Shown: positions 12,046 to 25,262, counted from the first letter of the stretch. The stretch: 64,000 nucleotides of DNA from Ctena decussata (GCA_963989385.1 OZ022511.1:6696001-6760000), one strand, 5' to 3'. Notes: generated by a model from the letters alone, not told the origin. Program-made: numbers and translations.

Positions 12046-12210
12046 AGGGTACCCCGGTAGCTCAGTTGGTTAAGCGCTGGCCTGTTGATCTAGCGGTCCC
12101 CTATTCGAGCCCTGCTGTAGACGGGAATGCTTTCAGTCATAAACGAAGTTCCATTGCACACAGACTTCCATTATCACACACCCGTCGTCACGATATGATT
12201 GAAATATTGT
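12046..12210 (+). repeat. tRNA-derived SINE, plus strand
   Basis: GGTAGCTCAGTTGGTTAAGC, then TATTCGAGCCC, then CTTCCATTATCACACACCC, matching the body of the copy at 2960-3140. It lies just downstream of exon 9. Confidence 0.7.
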
Positions 12211-12317
12211 TAAAAAGGACGTAATATCGAAAGTTACCCATTCAACATCGTATAGGTTAATACAAACTTGAGCATAATTAGCAAGAGAAACATGTTACAT
12301 ATTACAATAAGCCTTAC

Positions 12318-12431
12318 CTTCATAGCATTTGTTGTTATCGTCACCGGGACATTTTCCACAAACTTTGCTCGAACACTCGTGAAAAGACGTACACGTCTCT
12401 CCCACATCTTTTGCTGTGCCCGAATACTCAC
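12318..12431 (-). CDS. Exon 9: penultimate exon, 5-Cys part-module
   Basis: A 114-base symmetric phase-1 exon (38 codons). The acceptor is ATACAG and the donor GTAAGG. The translation includes DVGETCTSFHECSSKVC and GDDNNKCYE, with five cysteines. The sixth cysteine of the module is supplied by the first residues of exon 10 (APC), which supports joining these two exons directly. Confidence 0.78.
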
Positions 12432-12954
12432 CTGTATAAAAAAGAAAAAATACCGTAAAGATCCAAGTCCTGGGACAGACAATGCAGTCTCCTATCAAAA
12501 TGACATCTAATCAGGGTAAATATTTTAAGTTCTCGTTTTTTTAAACGATATGTAAACGCCGGCGAATCACTCACAAACTTAACAAATCACTCACAAACTT
12601 AACATCGATGTGTAAACGCCTGCGAATCACTTACAAACTGTTAAGTATGTGAGTGATTCGCCGGCGTTTACACATCGGCAAAATCTACAAAAAATAAACT
12701 TCATTTCTTATAATTCCTACTCGGTCATCAAAACCTGTAAATTGTCGGTTATACAACGATATCGCCGCAAAGAATCCGGTTCAGGGGATTTATCGATGTA
12801 TAACAAACGTTTTCCACTCGTTCTCGACCGATCAAATTGCACTAAATTAGCATAAGAATGTTGAGTTGGAATTATTTAACATTACAAGCTGGCATTTGCA
12901 ACATTTCGACACTGACATTTTAGGTAGGTATATGTACTCGTAGAAAGGTAAAAA

Positions 12955-13191
12955 GAGCCGCAACGTGACAAAACCAACAATGTGGTTGTGCGCCCAGCGC
13001 AGACTCAGATCAGCCTGGGCATCCGCCCAGTCTGATCAGAGTCTTCACTGTCCGCATGAAGGTAGCTTAGACCCTTAGCTACCGTTTGAGCACTTAAGAA
13101 AGAGTCTGATCAAACTGGGTGGCTGCCCAGGCTGATCTAGGTCTGCACTGGACGCACAACCACTTTGTTGGTTTTCTCGTGTCGCGGCTCA
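12955..13191. mobile_element. MITE-A copy 4
   Basis: GAGCCGCAACGTGAC to CTCGTGTCGCGGCTCA. Intronic, between exons 8 and 9. Confidence 0.88.
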
Positions 13192-13366
13192 AAATATGTT
13201 GCAAAGACTGAGAACAGAAAAAAAAAACAATCGTCGAACTGGAGAGGAGTGGAACAGAATAAGGTGTATTTAGTGGATTCGTTCCCTTGAGCCTTCATGG
13301 AGGCCCTGCCACGGGGGTAGCGGGGGGGGGGTCAGTGCTCCTTGAAAATAATGCCCAAATGATATA

Positions 13367-13431
13367 AATAATAATAATAATAATAATAATTATAATAATA
13401 ATAATAATAAATAATAATAATAATAATAACT
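13367..13431 (+). repeat. (TAA)n microsatellite
   Basis: Nearly uninterrupted TAA/AAT repeats directly before SAT-A copy 1. Confidence 0.9.
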
Positions 13432-14834
13432 AGAAATGTTTTTCGGAGAAAAACTGATGTCCCCCACCAGCCCATTTCCCATCCCCTCTAATGAATAAAA
13501 AGCCTGTACAAATAAAATATCTATGCAAGTTTGGACAAAATCCATCCGCTGGTTCTAAAGATATCCTGCATAGAAGACTTTGTCCTTCAAACATGGGTCA
13601 AGGTCACCAACTACTAAAGATGTCTTAAACCTGTCACAACGATACATTCATGCAAGTCTGATGAATATCCATCATCTGGTTCAAGATATCTCATTTTTAA
13701 GAGAGAAAAATACGCATTTGTAAGATAGCTTTTGACCTTGAAAATGGGGTCAAGGTCATCAAAACACAGCACACTCTTGAGACTGTCCCATAGGTATATC
13801 TATGAAAGTAAAGTGGAAATCAAGCCAAAGGCTAAAGAGATACATCAATTTTAGTGAAATTTTCACATATCTAAATCCTCCTGTGACCTTGAAAATGAGG
13901 GCAAGGTCACCAAAATTTTGTTCAGCTCTTAAACTTGTCCAAATCATGTAGCCACGAAAGTTTGGCAAAATTCCATCCATTGGTTCAGGAGATGTAGTGG
14001 GTACATGAAATTGTCATCCAAGTCCTCCAGTGACCTTTAAAATAAGGTCAAGGTCACCAAAATATAAACAGCTCATAAACTTGTCCCAATCATGTATCCA
14101 GGAAAGTTTGGTGAAATTCCATCCATTGGTTCAGGAGATATAGTGGGTACATGAAATTGTCATCCAAGTCCTCCAGTGACCTTGAAAATGAGGTCAAGGT
14201 CACCAAAATCTTATCAGCTCAAAACTTATCCCAATAATGTATGCATGCAAGATTTGTGAAATTCCATCCATTGGTTCAGGAGATGTAGTGGGTACAAGAA
14301 ATTGTCATCTAAGTCCTCCAGTGACCTTGAAAATGAGGTCAAGGTCACCAAATCTAATCAGCTCTCACTTGTCCCAATGATATATCCATGCAAGTTTGGT
14401 GAAATTTCATCCATTGGTTCAAGAGATATCGCGCATACAAGAAATTGGGTGCAAGAAATTGTCATCTAAGTCATCCAGTGACCTTGAAAATGAGGTCAAG
14501 GTCACCAAAATCTAACTAACTCTTACACTTGTCCCAATGATGTATCCATGCAAGTTTGGTGACATTCCATCCATTGGTTCAAGAGATATCGCGCATACAA
14601 GAAATTGTCATCTAAGCCCTCCTGTGACCTTAAAAATGAGGTCAAGGTAACCAAAATCTAATCAGCTCACAAGTTAGTCCCAATGATATATCCATGCATG
14701 TTTTGAAAAATTTCATCCATTGGTTCAAGAGATATCGCGCATACAAGAATCTGTCACGCCGACGCTGACGCCGACGCCGACGGGATCCGCACTGAAAACA
14801 ATATGTCCCCCTCACCTTTGGTGGGGGGACATAA
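13431..14834 (+). mobile_element. SAT-A element copy 1
   Basis: Near-terminal inverted segments ATGTCCCCCACC (start) and GGTGGGGGGACATA (end) enclose a tandem array. The TTGGTTCAGGA block recurs at 13980, 14126, 14271, 14414, 14574 and 14720, that is 143-160 and mostly 145-146 bases apart. Each unit has an AGGTCAAGGTCA direct repeat. A GACGCCGACG run precedes the end. It sits inside a (TAA)n microsatellite, in the intron between exons 8 and 9. Confidence 0.8.
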
Positions 14835-15176
14835 TAATGACTTTATTTATAGAGGATAACTTAGTCTGACAATCTCCCCTGAGGTCCTCTCTCAAATGCA
14901 TATACAAATCTCCCAAACTCCCTTGATATATTTTCTCCTGATCCCTAAAATTATTTTGCTACTGCTCCCCAAATCCCTCAAAGTAATTCATCTACTCCCC
15001 AGCTCCCTAAAAATACTCAATCCTGCTCCCTAAACTTGTTTGGAAGTCATTTCCGCCTCTAGCCAGAACTGAACGCGTAATGCTAGCAACTGCAAGACTG
15101 AAAGCCCATAAGAAGTCATTTTGGCTAAATAAGAATGACTAAAATGGTGTTATTCATATGTATAAATGGAGGTCTG

Positions 15177-15265
15177 CGCCCCCCCCCCCCCCCACACACA
15201 CATTCACACACAGACGCCCAAAAACAATTCAGAAAAACACATTCTGACAGTGCTTCGCAGCTTCC

Positions 15266-15296
<31 letters not shown>

Positions 15297-15360
15297 ATTC
15301 ACACACAGACGCCCAAAAACAATTCAGAAAAACACATTCTGACAGTGCTTCGCAGCTCCC
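15177..15360 (+). repeat. Duplicated poly-C/CA unit
   Basis: A run of C, then CACACA, then a block starting GACGCCCAAAAACAATTC, occurs twice. The ORF with Pro/His/Thr runs here is a by-product. Confidence 0.8.
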
Positions 15361-15667
15361 CAAAATTAAGAGCTTGCTCCCTAGCTCCCTGAAAATAATT
15401 GCTAGTGCTTCCCAGTTCTCTGAAAATAAATGAAATAAATGACCATTCTCCCCAGCTCTCTAAAACCCCTGGGACGGCCTCTTCATGGAAACATCACAAG
15501 AACTAGAAAAATGATTACGGAAGGACGGTCGTGTGTCCTAAACGAAATTATTACGGTGTCATGTTTACCGTTTACCAATGTCAACTTTGTATTTCATATT
15601 TGCATATTACTACAGTACCCCACTGGACACACAACACTGAATCAAGGTGAGCCTGAGATGTACTTAC

Positions 15668-15838
15668 TTAGACAAACTGTGTAGCAAGTGGATCCTATTT
15701 GACCGCTGACCTCTTTTGAACCACAACCACAGGTATCGTCAGTACATGTCGGTGTTTGCTGTGAAGATTCTGTACCACTAAATATAATGGAAGTGGGTAC
15801 CTTGTCGCAAGTATTAGAGCATGATTCACCAGCGAAAG
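15668..15838 (-). CDS. Exon 8: 7-Cys module with long Ser/Thr loop
   Basis: A 171-base symmetric phase-1 exon (57 codons). The acceptor is ACATAG and the donor GTAAGT. The translation contains FAGESCSNTC, then a Ser/Thr/Gln-rich stretch of about 20 residues (GTESSQQTPT), then CTDDTCGCG and STCYTVCL, with seven cysteines. The loop is longer than in the other modules and could be O-glycosylated, which is inference. Confidence 0.8.
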
Positions 15839-16591
15839 CTATGTAAAAATACAAAAAGACCCTACTTTACACTGTAAAAAATTTCTGTAGATTTTACGGT
15901 AGAACAACTGGAAACCAGCTGCCAGTTCATTTCCCGTTACTTTTACGGGCGCCCGTAAATAATTGCAGGAATCATCAAGCAGAGTAGGATAGAATAGAAC
16001 AGTTGTTTTTTCAGTCATATAGCCCTTCAACACTATAAATTTATTTTTGATTGTGGCCAGTTAATATAAAACTACCATATCGTAATTTCCCACAATGTCT
16101 TACAGGCAAATGCCTGTAAAAATAACGGGAAATGGACTGGCAGCTGGTTGTCAGTTATTCTACGTAAAATCTACGGAACTTTTTTACAGTGTATGTTTCA
16201 TCTTTTCCGCCATCTTTATTAAGCTGAGCGAACAGCTTTGCTTCCCTGAGCTGCAGTATCAAGTCCTCCCAAATGGGATCTACCCTTAAAGGAAAGACTT
16301 TGCTCTTAGGGCAGCAAATTTCTTAAAGGAAACATTTTGCTCCTGAGGGAGCAAATTCTTTTCTTTAAGAGTTGACCTCCATTGAGAAGGGATGCAAATA
16401 AGTAAATAGAATAGCTGATTCCACTGAAGATATACCTATTCGCATTAATTCATTTTCTCTGAAGTTGAATAAAACTTCAGTAATATAACTGTGAATGCAC
16501 TCATTTCAAACTATGTAAATAGTCGAAAGACCAATGCATAATAATAAAAAAATAGAACTAGGACGTATGAACTAATGGGGAATACCACCAT

Positions 16592-16925
16592 CACAGGGTA
16601 TAATCGATTCCGCCAATTTTCACTTCCTGCAGAGACTGTACATCATATTTGGCTTCCGCCGAAACTGTCCGCGAACTCTTGCTTCCTGCAGGGACGACTG
16701 TCCTCGAACATTGGCTTCCTGCCGAGACTGTCCGCGTGACTCTGCTTCCTGCCGAGAGCCTCGGCAGGAAGCAGAATCACGCGGACAGTCTCTGCAGGAA
16801 GCCATTTATCATGTACAGAAGTCTCGGCAGGAAGCAAGAGATTGCAGACAGTCTCGGCGGAAGCCAAATATGATGTACAGTCTCTGCAGGAAGCGAAAAT
16901 TAGCGGAACCGATTATACCCTGTGA
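16592..16925. mobile_element. MITE-E copy 1: ten-unit hairpin
   Basis: Inverted ends CACAGGGTATAATCGATT and complement, flanked by ACCAT on both sides (5-bp target duplication). The left arm holds five units that start GCTTCC (16622, 16652, 16681, 16714, 16744), 29-33 bases apart. The right arm holds five inverted units. The centre is at about 16758. ORFs read from it (MASAETV...) are by-products of the repeat. Confidence 0.88.
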
Positions 16926-16977
16926 CCATACACCCTTCGTAGTCCTATCAGTTAATCGCCCTACTTAACATATTGAT

Positions 16978-17204
16978 GGGCCGCGATACGACAAAACCAA
17001 CAAAGTGGCATGTGGGCTCAGCGAAGACTCAGATCAGCCTGGGCATCCGCCCAGTCTGATCACAGTCTTCGCTATCCGCATGGAGCTAGCGTAGACTCTG
17101 AGAAAGTGAAGACTCTGATCAGACAAGTTTAATGCCAAGGCTGATCTGAGTCTTCGCTTGGCGCACATGCCACTTTGTTGGTTTTCACGGTCGTGTCGCA
17201 GCTC
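16978..17204. mobile_element. MITE-A copy 5
   Basis: GGGCCGCGATACGAC to GTCGTGTCGCAGCTC. A little shorter than most copies in the middle. Confidence 0.83.
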
Positions 17205-18054
17205 TATTATTATTGCGCTGCGTACCAACGCAGTGCTATTTGTGATGAGTTTGGGGGAGGCGCTGGGTGTAGATTGTTTTATTGATTAATGCTATAAGCG
17301 ACTTAAAAAGTGAATTTTCATGCATATTTAATCACTAAAATTTCGGATATGACATTAAATTACCTGAAACAAAATGTTAAAATATTTGTTTTCGTTATTC
17401 ATCGGCTATTTTTTCATATTCGAGGATAAAAACATGGAACTATTTTTTCTGTCTCAAATATCGAAAGGATCACCGGTTTTGATAAACGCATTAGGTTTTG
17501 GCAAAGATATCAGTTATACGTCTATTTTTAGTTTTGGCATTTACAGTGTCAATCAAATAAGCGTTTAGCCTTTTTATGGTATAGCGTAAAATTAAGATTG
17601 TTCAACGCTGATGAAAAAAATTATAGCGTATACATATCGTCTTAAACTCCTGTATCCTTTCGATTTTTCGAGCGAAGTCTTATCATATATGACCTACAAG
17701 ATCTGAGGTCATCGGACAGTTTATAAAACCCCAGCGAAGAAAACCGAACACAACCGCGGGATGGTATTCAGATATTGTATAACCGCCCATTACCGCTAAT
17801 AGATCTGATATTAGGAAACGGAGAAGGAAACATGTATCTAGTCTCATTTTACGGAGCTGACAATCATTCATAATAACTATTTTGCAGTTTTGATTTTTTC
17901 GTTAATTATAGTTTTGATTTTAACATTTCTAATCAGCCACAGAAACATAAAGGTGTTAGTTTGCACCACAGTGCTTTGCACATTAGTGGGGCATACTAGT
18001 TTAAAATCTGGATCGGAATTGAGTGGAATAGATGATATAATTTACATTCCATTG

Positions 18055-18165
18055 GCTACAGCCAGCGGCGGGCATATAACGTCAAAATGACGTCGTAATG
18101 AAGTCGATGCGACGTCATTACGTCATTTTGGCGTCATTACGACGTCCTGTGCCTGCTGGAAATAT
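18055..18165. repeat. TGACGTCA-rich palindromic repeat
   Basis: GCGGGCATATAACGTCAAAA pairs with TTTTGGCGTCATTACGACGTC further right. Ends in GTGCCTGCTGG. Confidence 0.65.
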
Positions 18166-18510
18166 GCCCTATAGAGCCTAGGGTGGTACTCTTCACGGAC
18201 GAAGTTTTTCCGCTCTGAGGGTGCAAATTATTTCTTGTAAGAGTGCCATCCAAATCCATGGAATGAAGCGGAGATAGCGTTAGAGCTTAAGAGGGAGTTA
18301 ACTGTCACACAAGTTGAGTTGCTAAACTATCTTTTATGAGTGTATCGTTAACGAGTTGATTGACCTGGAACGTCAAGGTCCTATTCGTAGAATTTGGGTG
18401 TTCATAATAGGCAAGCATCAGTTCATGCGAGCTATGCTGTTTGATGACAAATCTTGTTCAAAATCAAAGTTTGAGCAGAATCTCAGATAAGCATGAAAAA
18501 TATTTTATAC

Positions 18511-18790
18511 ATAGAGGATCTTACACGAGTGGTCATTTCATACGAAATATATGGTACAAGCCTTCGGCGAGTTTCATAAATTTCATATGACATGGCCACG
18601 ACGGAGTGTAAAATTCCGTTTATCATATGCCCTTTGAAGTGGGATTCCTTCGCCTTCAAAATGAACAGTATTTGAAGAAGAAAACGCATTGTTGACACGG
18701 ACCTTGTCAATGACATTACGTGTTCGCGCCAAAGTGTTATTACACGTGTAGTCATACGATTTTTATGACATGACGTTATCCACTGAATAA
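18511..18790 (+). repeat. Element G, plus orientation
   Basis: Begins AGAGGATCTTACACGAGTGG. It carries the same ordered blocks as the copy at 9985-10214. Confidence 0.6.
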
Positions 18791-18799
18791 CAACGATCC

Positions 18800-20950
18800 A
18801 AGTATTACTCAGTTGCGTCTTTGACAAGTTTTCCAGGTACTGAGAGAGACGCTTGGTCCAAAAATTACCATGAGTGGTAATACATATTTATCCCTCTTTT
18901 GTCTGTAGTAAATTCACCTATTGGTTGTCACCTGTTATTTTTTCAGAAATCTTATTTTAGACACGATAAACGCTGACATATGAGGGTCTGCATTTGTTTT
19001 TGTTTCTTTTCGGCACTGTGCAAGAAATTCTACCTGCATGTTGCCTATTGTTACACAAAGAGTCACTTCAATACTGGGAAAAGTTTGTAATTTATTTCTC
19101 CTTAAAACAGTATTCAGTTATTAACCCAGTTTTGAATAGGTGTCTCGAGGCTTATTCAGTATTGCAGTTCGTTTGACCTCGATATTGTATTACCATGCCC
19201 CTTAAACCACGGAGCTTTTGGAAAGTATTTTATAGGGCACTTTAAGAGCAGAAGTCTGTCAACTTATGTGGTTAAGGTAAACGGACAAACTTCCAAGGGA
19301 GATCTATATAAAATGTTTTTACTCCAATTTTTTTGGTTCATTCTTTAATAACAAAAATGACTCCGCGAAACAGAAATGCCAACATCTCCTGTTAATATTC
19401 CGACATAGGATTATGTTTTTCAGCTGAAATGACCCCTTACCAACACCCTCACCCAATATTTGTCCCATTATCATTATTCTGCGGCCTCTTTTACAATTTT
19501 TTTGTGAGCACTGTAACCTCTGAGCCCGATATTGTATTGTTCTTAATATTACATGTATCAACCAATGACTGACAGATTGAACTAGATTCCATAGCCTGGG
19601 CTTCCAGACAGAGCCATTAATAGAATATCAGGTGGAAGTATACAGTAATGACCTGGTTCATAATCTTTTTTTATTTTATAATGGGCGAAAAAATATTGAT
19701 TTCGTTGAAACCAAATGAGAAAATCTTGGTCTCTTTAATCAGTTTAAATAGGCGTCATGCAAGTCTTGCCAAGCATTAGACTTATCTTGAGGTTTCCTTT
19801 TTTCCTGCTAAACTCAACCATAGATTCTATTGTTCTAGGGCACTTCTTTCCTGATGGGATTGTAAATCGGGGTAAATTGCGAAGTTTATTTTTGCGAAAC
19901 TTCAGAAATGCAAAAAAGGTTTTTGAAAGTAAAGCTGTGGTGGAATAATCATTGTCTTATAATCATAGAACCATTATGAAAATCTAAAATACAAAACATG
20001 GAAACATTTTCTAAGACTCAGATTTGCCAAAATTTCTGGTTCACAGTACTTTCATGTGAGCTGTATCAGCTAGCTAATAGATATATATTATAAAATGTAA
20101 GGCATGAGATATTTGATACATTTGAATAAAGATCATCTTTACTATTCAAGTGAGTCGTGTCATATCTTTCTTGTACACAATTACCGAAAAATTGGCATGT
20201 CAGGTCTTTAAAAATATTGTTTTCCGCAGCGCTTTCCCCTTTGCTCTATACTAGAGCAACTTTTTACTTGTTCTATCACGGTTTTCAGTTTGTGATAATT
20301 AATAAAGATGCGTCGCCATACATTTTTGATGAATTTCATATATAGTGAATATATACTGGATGCATTCATTAAATATATGGAAGACAAGCACACTAATTTA
20401 ACACATACAATATAAATATTACATTGCCGTGACAAAGACAGGTGTGTAAATACAATTGTTAAACCTTGTTAAAATAGTCTCACCAATGTGTTTGGCCAAA
20501 ATCTTTGGACATGGTCTACTTCCTTATTTGTCAGGTCATCCTGATAATGTGTGAAGGAGTTGGAAAAATATTTGCTGGGACGCTCTTCTTAATACAATAA
20601 GGTACCTTCAGCGCTAAGTATATTTTCAATAAACGATGTTATTTTCTAGATTTCTGTGCAGAAAATTGTCTTTTGATTTTTTCCTTATGAAAACACAACA
20701 TGTTCGCATTTTGGGATTCTAAATTGTGTGAAATAACAGAAAAAGGCATCTGCTACAATGTAAGTTTTGGGAAGATCTGTTGTATTTTCAGCATTTAATG
20801 CAGATTTTTGTTTTCGCCCCAAATCAGTGATTGTCAGCACTTGAAATCCTTTGCATTGGTTTGTGTTTATTTCGTAATATATCACGCTGGATAATACCTT
20901 TACACAGAATATTGAACTATCTGTGCTATTTCAACTATTCCTTGAAAAAT
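18800..20950. other. Intron sequence without recognised features
   Basis: AT-rich, with no repeat family identified and no exon candidate. Short ORFs lack any recognisable motif. Confidence 0.6.
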
Positions 20951-20954
20951 GCAT

Positions 20955-21165
20955 GTACAGTTTTTCTCGTTGTCTCAAGCACTAAAATCTCAAAATATAT
21001 CCCCTTATATCTAAGATTAAAGTTTGGACACATTTCTTTCCATTTCAACTCATGTTATCTCAAACTACTGGTACCTGCAATCAAATTTTCTTGGCCCAGA
21101 CAATTCCCTTTGAGATATGGGTAGCTTCAGTTGAATTTTCACTTTGAGATATCGAAAGCTGACAT
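20955..21165. repeat. GGTACC-type palindromic repeat
   Basis: GTTATCTCAAACTACTGGTA, TTTGAGATATGGGTAG. Related to 51110-51275 and 51490-51800. Confidence 0.45.
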
Positions 21166-21193
21166 TTTTTAGTAAAGTCCGAAACTTAAAGCC

Positions 21194-21365
21194 GACGCCA
21201 GAATGAGTGTGATATGTCTTACTCTATGTTTTACTGGACGCCAGAATGAGTGTGATATGTCTTACTCTATGTTTTACTGGACGCCAGAATGAGTGTGATA
21301 TGTCTTACTCTATGTTTTACTGGACGCCAGAATGAGTGTGATATGTCTTACTCTATGTTTTTACT
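21194..21365 (+). repeat. 43-bp minisatellite, four copies
   Basis: GACGCCAGAATGAGTGTG recurs at 21194, 21237, 21280 and 21323, almost unchanged. Confidence 0.9.
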
Positions 21366-21750
21366 GGCGAGCTTGACACTATGCAGAATTTATATAGTGT
21401 ATTGTAAATTTCAAAACATCCTTATACTATGTTCATTTCAAAACGTTTGATCTATTTTGCATTAATTTTTGTTTTCCACTTTTTTTTGACGTACGGTTAT
21501 GTGGTTTGAAATCTTAATTGTGAGATGTGTGTTTTGCTGATTCTTTTTATTGTTGAATTACTTTCGTTGCAAATAATGACAATAATAATTACTAGACGTT
21601 TGTTTGTTCTTTTGGAAAACAAGAGGGCCATGATGCCCTGAATCGCTCACCTGAACAATTGGCAAGGTGGCTTTTACTTATCATAAAATATGAGTTTTGG
21701 GTCAAAAGTCAAAGAATGTCCATGACCACTTGTACTTATAAATCTTCATG

Positions 21751-22926
21751 TACTCATTAAGACAACCATATATACCAATTTTAGGCCAAAATCTTCAAAA
21801 CTTTCCATGAAATCTTATGTTCTAGCATTTTACCATACTTGACCATGCCGCAAAAAAGGTCAAGGTAAACCCAAGGTCACCATTTGAACAGTCTTGGTGG
21901 TACTCTAGTACTCCATGCTATTTACCAAGTTTCAAGACCATAGGTGTATTGGTTCTTGAGAAGAAAAATATTAAAGATTTATACCATAAGTGGTAATGGC
22001 GGCCAAGTTGGTCATGTGACCTGGACCGTTTGAACAAATTTTCATTCAATCAACCCCTGGAGGCTCTATATGAAATGTGTTCACAATTGGCCCTTTGGCT
22101 TTTGAGGAAATGGTTGAAAATGTCAAAATATGAGAGATCTGGATCAAAGGTAAAAAAATGACCTTGACCTCTTGTACTCATTAATCTTCATGAACTCATT
22201 AAGACAACTGTATATACCAATTTTTAAGGCCAAAATCTTCAAAACTTTCCATGAAATCTTATGTTCTACCATTTTCCCATATTTGACCTTGCTGTAAGGT
22301 CAACACAAGGTCATAATTTGAACAATCATGATATCATGTACTCATTAAGACAACCATATATACCAATTTTAGGCCAAAATCTTCAAAACTTTCCATGAAA
22401 TCTTATGTTCTAGCATTTTACCATACTTGACCATGCCGCAAAAAAGGTCAAGGTAAACCCAAGGTCACCATTTGAACAGTCTTGGTGGTACTCTAGTACT
22501 CCATGCTATTAATCAAGTTTCAAGAACATAGGTGTATTGGTTCTTGAGAAGAAAAATATTAAAGATTTATACCATAAGTGGTAATGGCGGCCAAGTTGGT
22601 CATGTGACCTGGACCGTTTGAACAAATTTTCATTCAATCAACCCCTGGAGGCTCTATATGAAATGTGTTCACAATTGGCCCTTTGGCTTTTGAGGAAATG
22701 GTTGAAAATGTCAAAATATGAGAGATCTGGATCAAAGGTAAAAAAATGACCTTGACCTCTTGTACTCATTAATCTTCATGAACTCATTAAGACAACTGTA
22801 TATACCAATTTTTAAGGCCAAAATCTTCAAAACTTTCCATGAAATCTTATGTTCTACCATTTTCCCATATTTGACCTTGCTGTAAGGTCAACACAAGGTC
22901 ATAATTTGAACAATCTTGATATAGTA
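21751..22926 (+). repeat. 588-bp tandem duplication inside SAT-B
   Basis: The block starting TACTCATTAAGACAACCATA recurs exactly 588 bases later, and the sequence between is almost identical, which points to a recent duplication. Confidence 0.85.
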
Positions 22927-24017
22927 CTCAAGTACCCAATGCTACATACAAAGTCTCAAGGCTATCAGTCAATTGGTTCTGGAGAAGAAGATTTTTAAAG
23001 GTATTTACCATATATGGGCGTGGCGGCCATGTTGGTCATGTGTCCAGGACCGTTAGAAATTTTTTTCATTCCCTCAACCCCTTGAGGCTCTATATGAAAT
23101 TTGGTTTCAATTGGCCAAGTGGTTTTAGAGCAGATTGTTTGAAATTGTCAAAATTTGAGATTTCTGGGTCAAAGGTCAAAGAATGACCTTGACCTCTTGT
23201 ACTCACAAATCTTCATGTACTCATTAAGATGACAGTATATACCAATTTTTAGGCCAAAATCTTCAAAACTTACCATGAAATCTCATATTCTAGCATTTTC
23301 CGGTATTTGACCTTGCCGTTAAAAAAGGTCAAGGTCAACCCAGGGTCATAATTTGAACAATCTTGATAGTACTTGAGTACCCAATGCTACATACCGAGTT
23401 TCAAGGCCATCGGTCAATTGGTTCTGGAGAAGAAGATTTTTAAAGGTTTTTACCATATATGGGCGTGGCAGCCATGTTGGTCATGTGACCTGGTCCGTAT
23501 GAACAAATTTTCATTCCCTGAACCCTTTGAAGATCTATATGAAATTTGGTTACAATTGGCCTAGTTGTTTTTTAGGAGATTGTTTGATATTGTCAAAATA
23601 TGAGAGTTCTGGGTCAAAGGTCAAAGAATGACCTTGACCTCTTGTACTCATAAATCTTCATGTAGTCATTAAGACAACTGTATGTACCAATTTTTGGGCC
23701 AAAATCTTCAACAGTTTCCAAGATATCTTATGTTGCAGCATTTTGCCATATAAAAGCATAAGGAAGCAAATTTGACCTTACCGTAAAAAGGTCAAGGTCA
23801 ACCCAAGGTCATACTTTGAACAATCTTGGTAGTACTCGTGTACCCGATGCTAAATACCAAGTTTCAAGGCCATCGACCTACTGGTTCTGGAGAAGAAGAT
23901 TTTTTTCAGGTTTTTACCATATATGGGCATGGCGGCCATGTTGGTCATGTGACCAGGACCGTTTGAACAACTTTTCGTTCCTAAGGTCAAGGGGTTTCAG
24001 AGGAGAAGTTGTTTGAA

Positions 24018-24066
24018 AGTGTGGACGGACGACGGACGGACGGACGGACGGACGGACGACGGACGA
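24018..24066 (+). repeat. (GGAC)n-type microsatellite
   Basis: GGACGGACGGACGG run near the right end of SAT-B copy 1. Confidence 0.85.
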
Positions 24067-24189
24067 CGGAGCCTTACCATCCTATAAGCTCCCCCGGAGC
24101 CGCTGGCTCAGGTGAGCTAAAAAATCAACAAACAGATGTCTTCCCTCGACCCCTGCAAATCCCCCGCCCAACTGTCCCCACTCCTCATA

Positions 24190-24480
24190 AAAACAAAAAA
24201 ATAAAAATAGAGTGCCCGCAGTTATGGTTTAAATTCTCTGAGCATCAACTGACCATCCTTCTATATTTGTACCAATTTTTGTGAAAATATTTGCAAAGTT
24301 TTAAGATTACAGAGAGGACGAATATCCAAACTAAAAATCACTTAAGGACATAATTCTTAAAAAAGGTGGAATTCTGGTTCTTGTTCTCTGCACATCGTCA
24401 GATAATGCTTTATATTCGTACAAAGTTTCATGAAAAATACATTTGACGGTTTTAATGTTAAAAGAGAGGGGGGGGGGACA
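24190..24480 (+). repeat. SAT-D fragment
   Basis: Two diverged units with TCTGCACATCGTCAGATAAT and TTTATATTCGTACAAAGTTTC blocks, like the array at 26010-27035. Confidence 0.55.
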
Positions 24481-24489
24481 GATCTCTAT

Positions 24490-25262
24490 ACTAAAAGTTT
24501 CAAGAGTGATTACTGTCAGAGAGTGGTTTTCCCCCTTTCCCCCTAAAAGTGGCTATAGGAAGGACGACTACATAGTGGATTGTCCGGACCTCATAGAGCC
24601 GCCTTTCCCCAATAGTTCTTTTCATCCCACCAGAAAATTAGCTATTAAAGAATTTGGTACGGCTAATGGTATTTTGCGGAACGGAACGAAACGGAACGGC
24701 ATCCAACAGGGACATTTTACAGAATGAATCACATAAGAAATGTATTAGTTCTTCAGGGGAAGTAATAAAATCGATTTAGTCCGAAAACATAATATGCAAA
24801 TTTACCGACCGTATCTTTTTTATAATTTTATTTTTTCAAAGGCATAATACAATATAACATACATTCATATTATAAAGAATTTTTTTATATCATAGAAGTA
24901 AATCTGAAGAGACTTATCCAATCTAGCATATTGTAGGAGAGAGATAGAGTAGGTGAGAGACGAAAGAAGCAAAGAAGCGAGAAAAAGAATAAAAGGAAAA
25001 ACTAAAGAGATACAGAGAGAGTGAAGACAGAAAACAATAGGTGTTTCTTTTTTGAAGGAAACAAACATATATAAATGTATTTTATCGTATATCAAGGTCG
25101 TATTTCTACACGGGTAGAAAAAAAATCTTATAACTCTTTTGCTCTTTTTCTAACTACAGAACCAGTCCCGCAGATTGAACCCATATATCATTATCAAAGC
25201 TTACGGATGATCTTTTTATTTGTACTGCATTAATGAATGGTTGGGATCAGGTACATGCCGGG
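24490..25262. other. Intron sequence without recognised features
   Basis: Includes a purine-rich AGAGAG/GAAAGAAG stretch (24930-25030). Nothing else identified. Confidence 0.6.

Larger units (their letters stand above)
21619..24118 (+). mobile_element. SAT-B element copy 1
   Basis: Begins with GCTCACCTGAACAATTGG (from about 21644) and ends GGCTCAGGTGAGCTAAAAA, so the ends are inverted repeats of one another. In between is an array of long units carrying TTGACCTCTTGTACTCAT, GGTTCTGGAGAAGAAGAT and GGCGGCCATGTTGGTCATG blocks. The first two units are a near-identical 588-base direct duplication (21751-22338 and 22339-22926). Later units are about 437-465 bases. A GGACGGAC run precedes the right end. 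It lies in the intron between exons 7 and 8. Confidence 0.8.

Noticed and set aside
12046..12120. tRNA gene
   Set aside because: The A and B boxes are good, but the anticodon loop would have nine bases, and the downstream body is shared with the copy at 2960-3140, so it is a SINE.
15135..15392. ORF rich in Pro, His and Thr
   Set aside because: Product of duplicated poly-C and CA repeats.
16620..16968. Several ORFs reading MASAETV or MASCRDCPRD on both strands
   Set aside because: They are translations of the ten-unit hairpin MITE-E in different frames. The same happens at 60918-61216.
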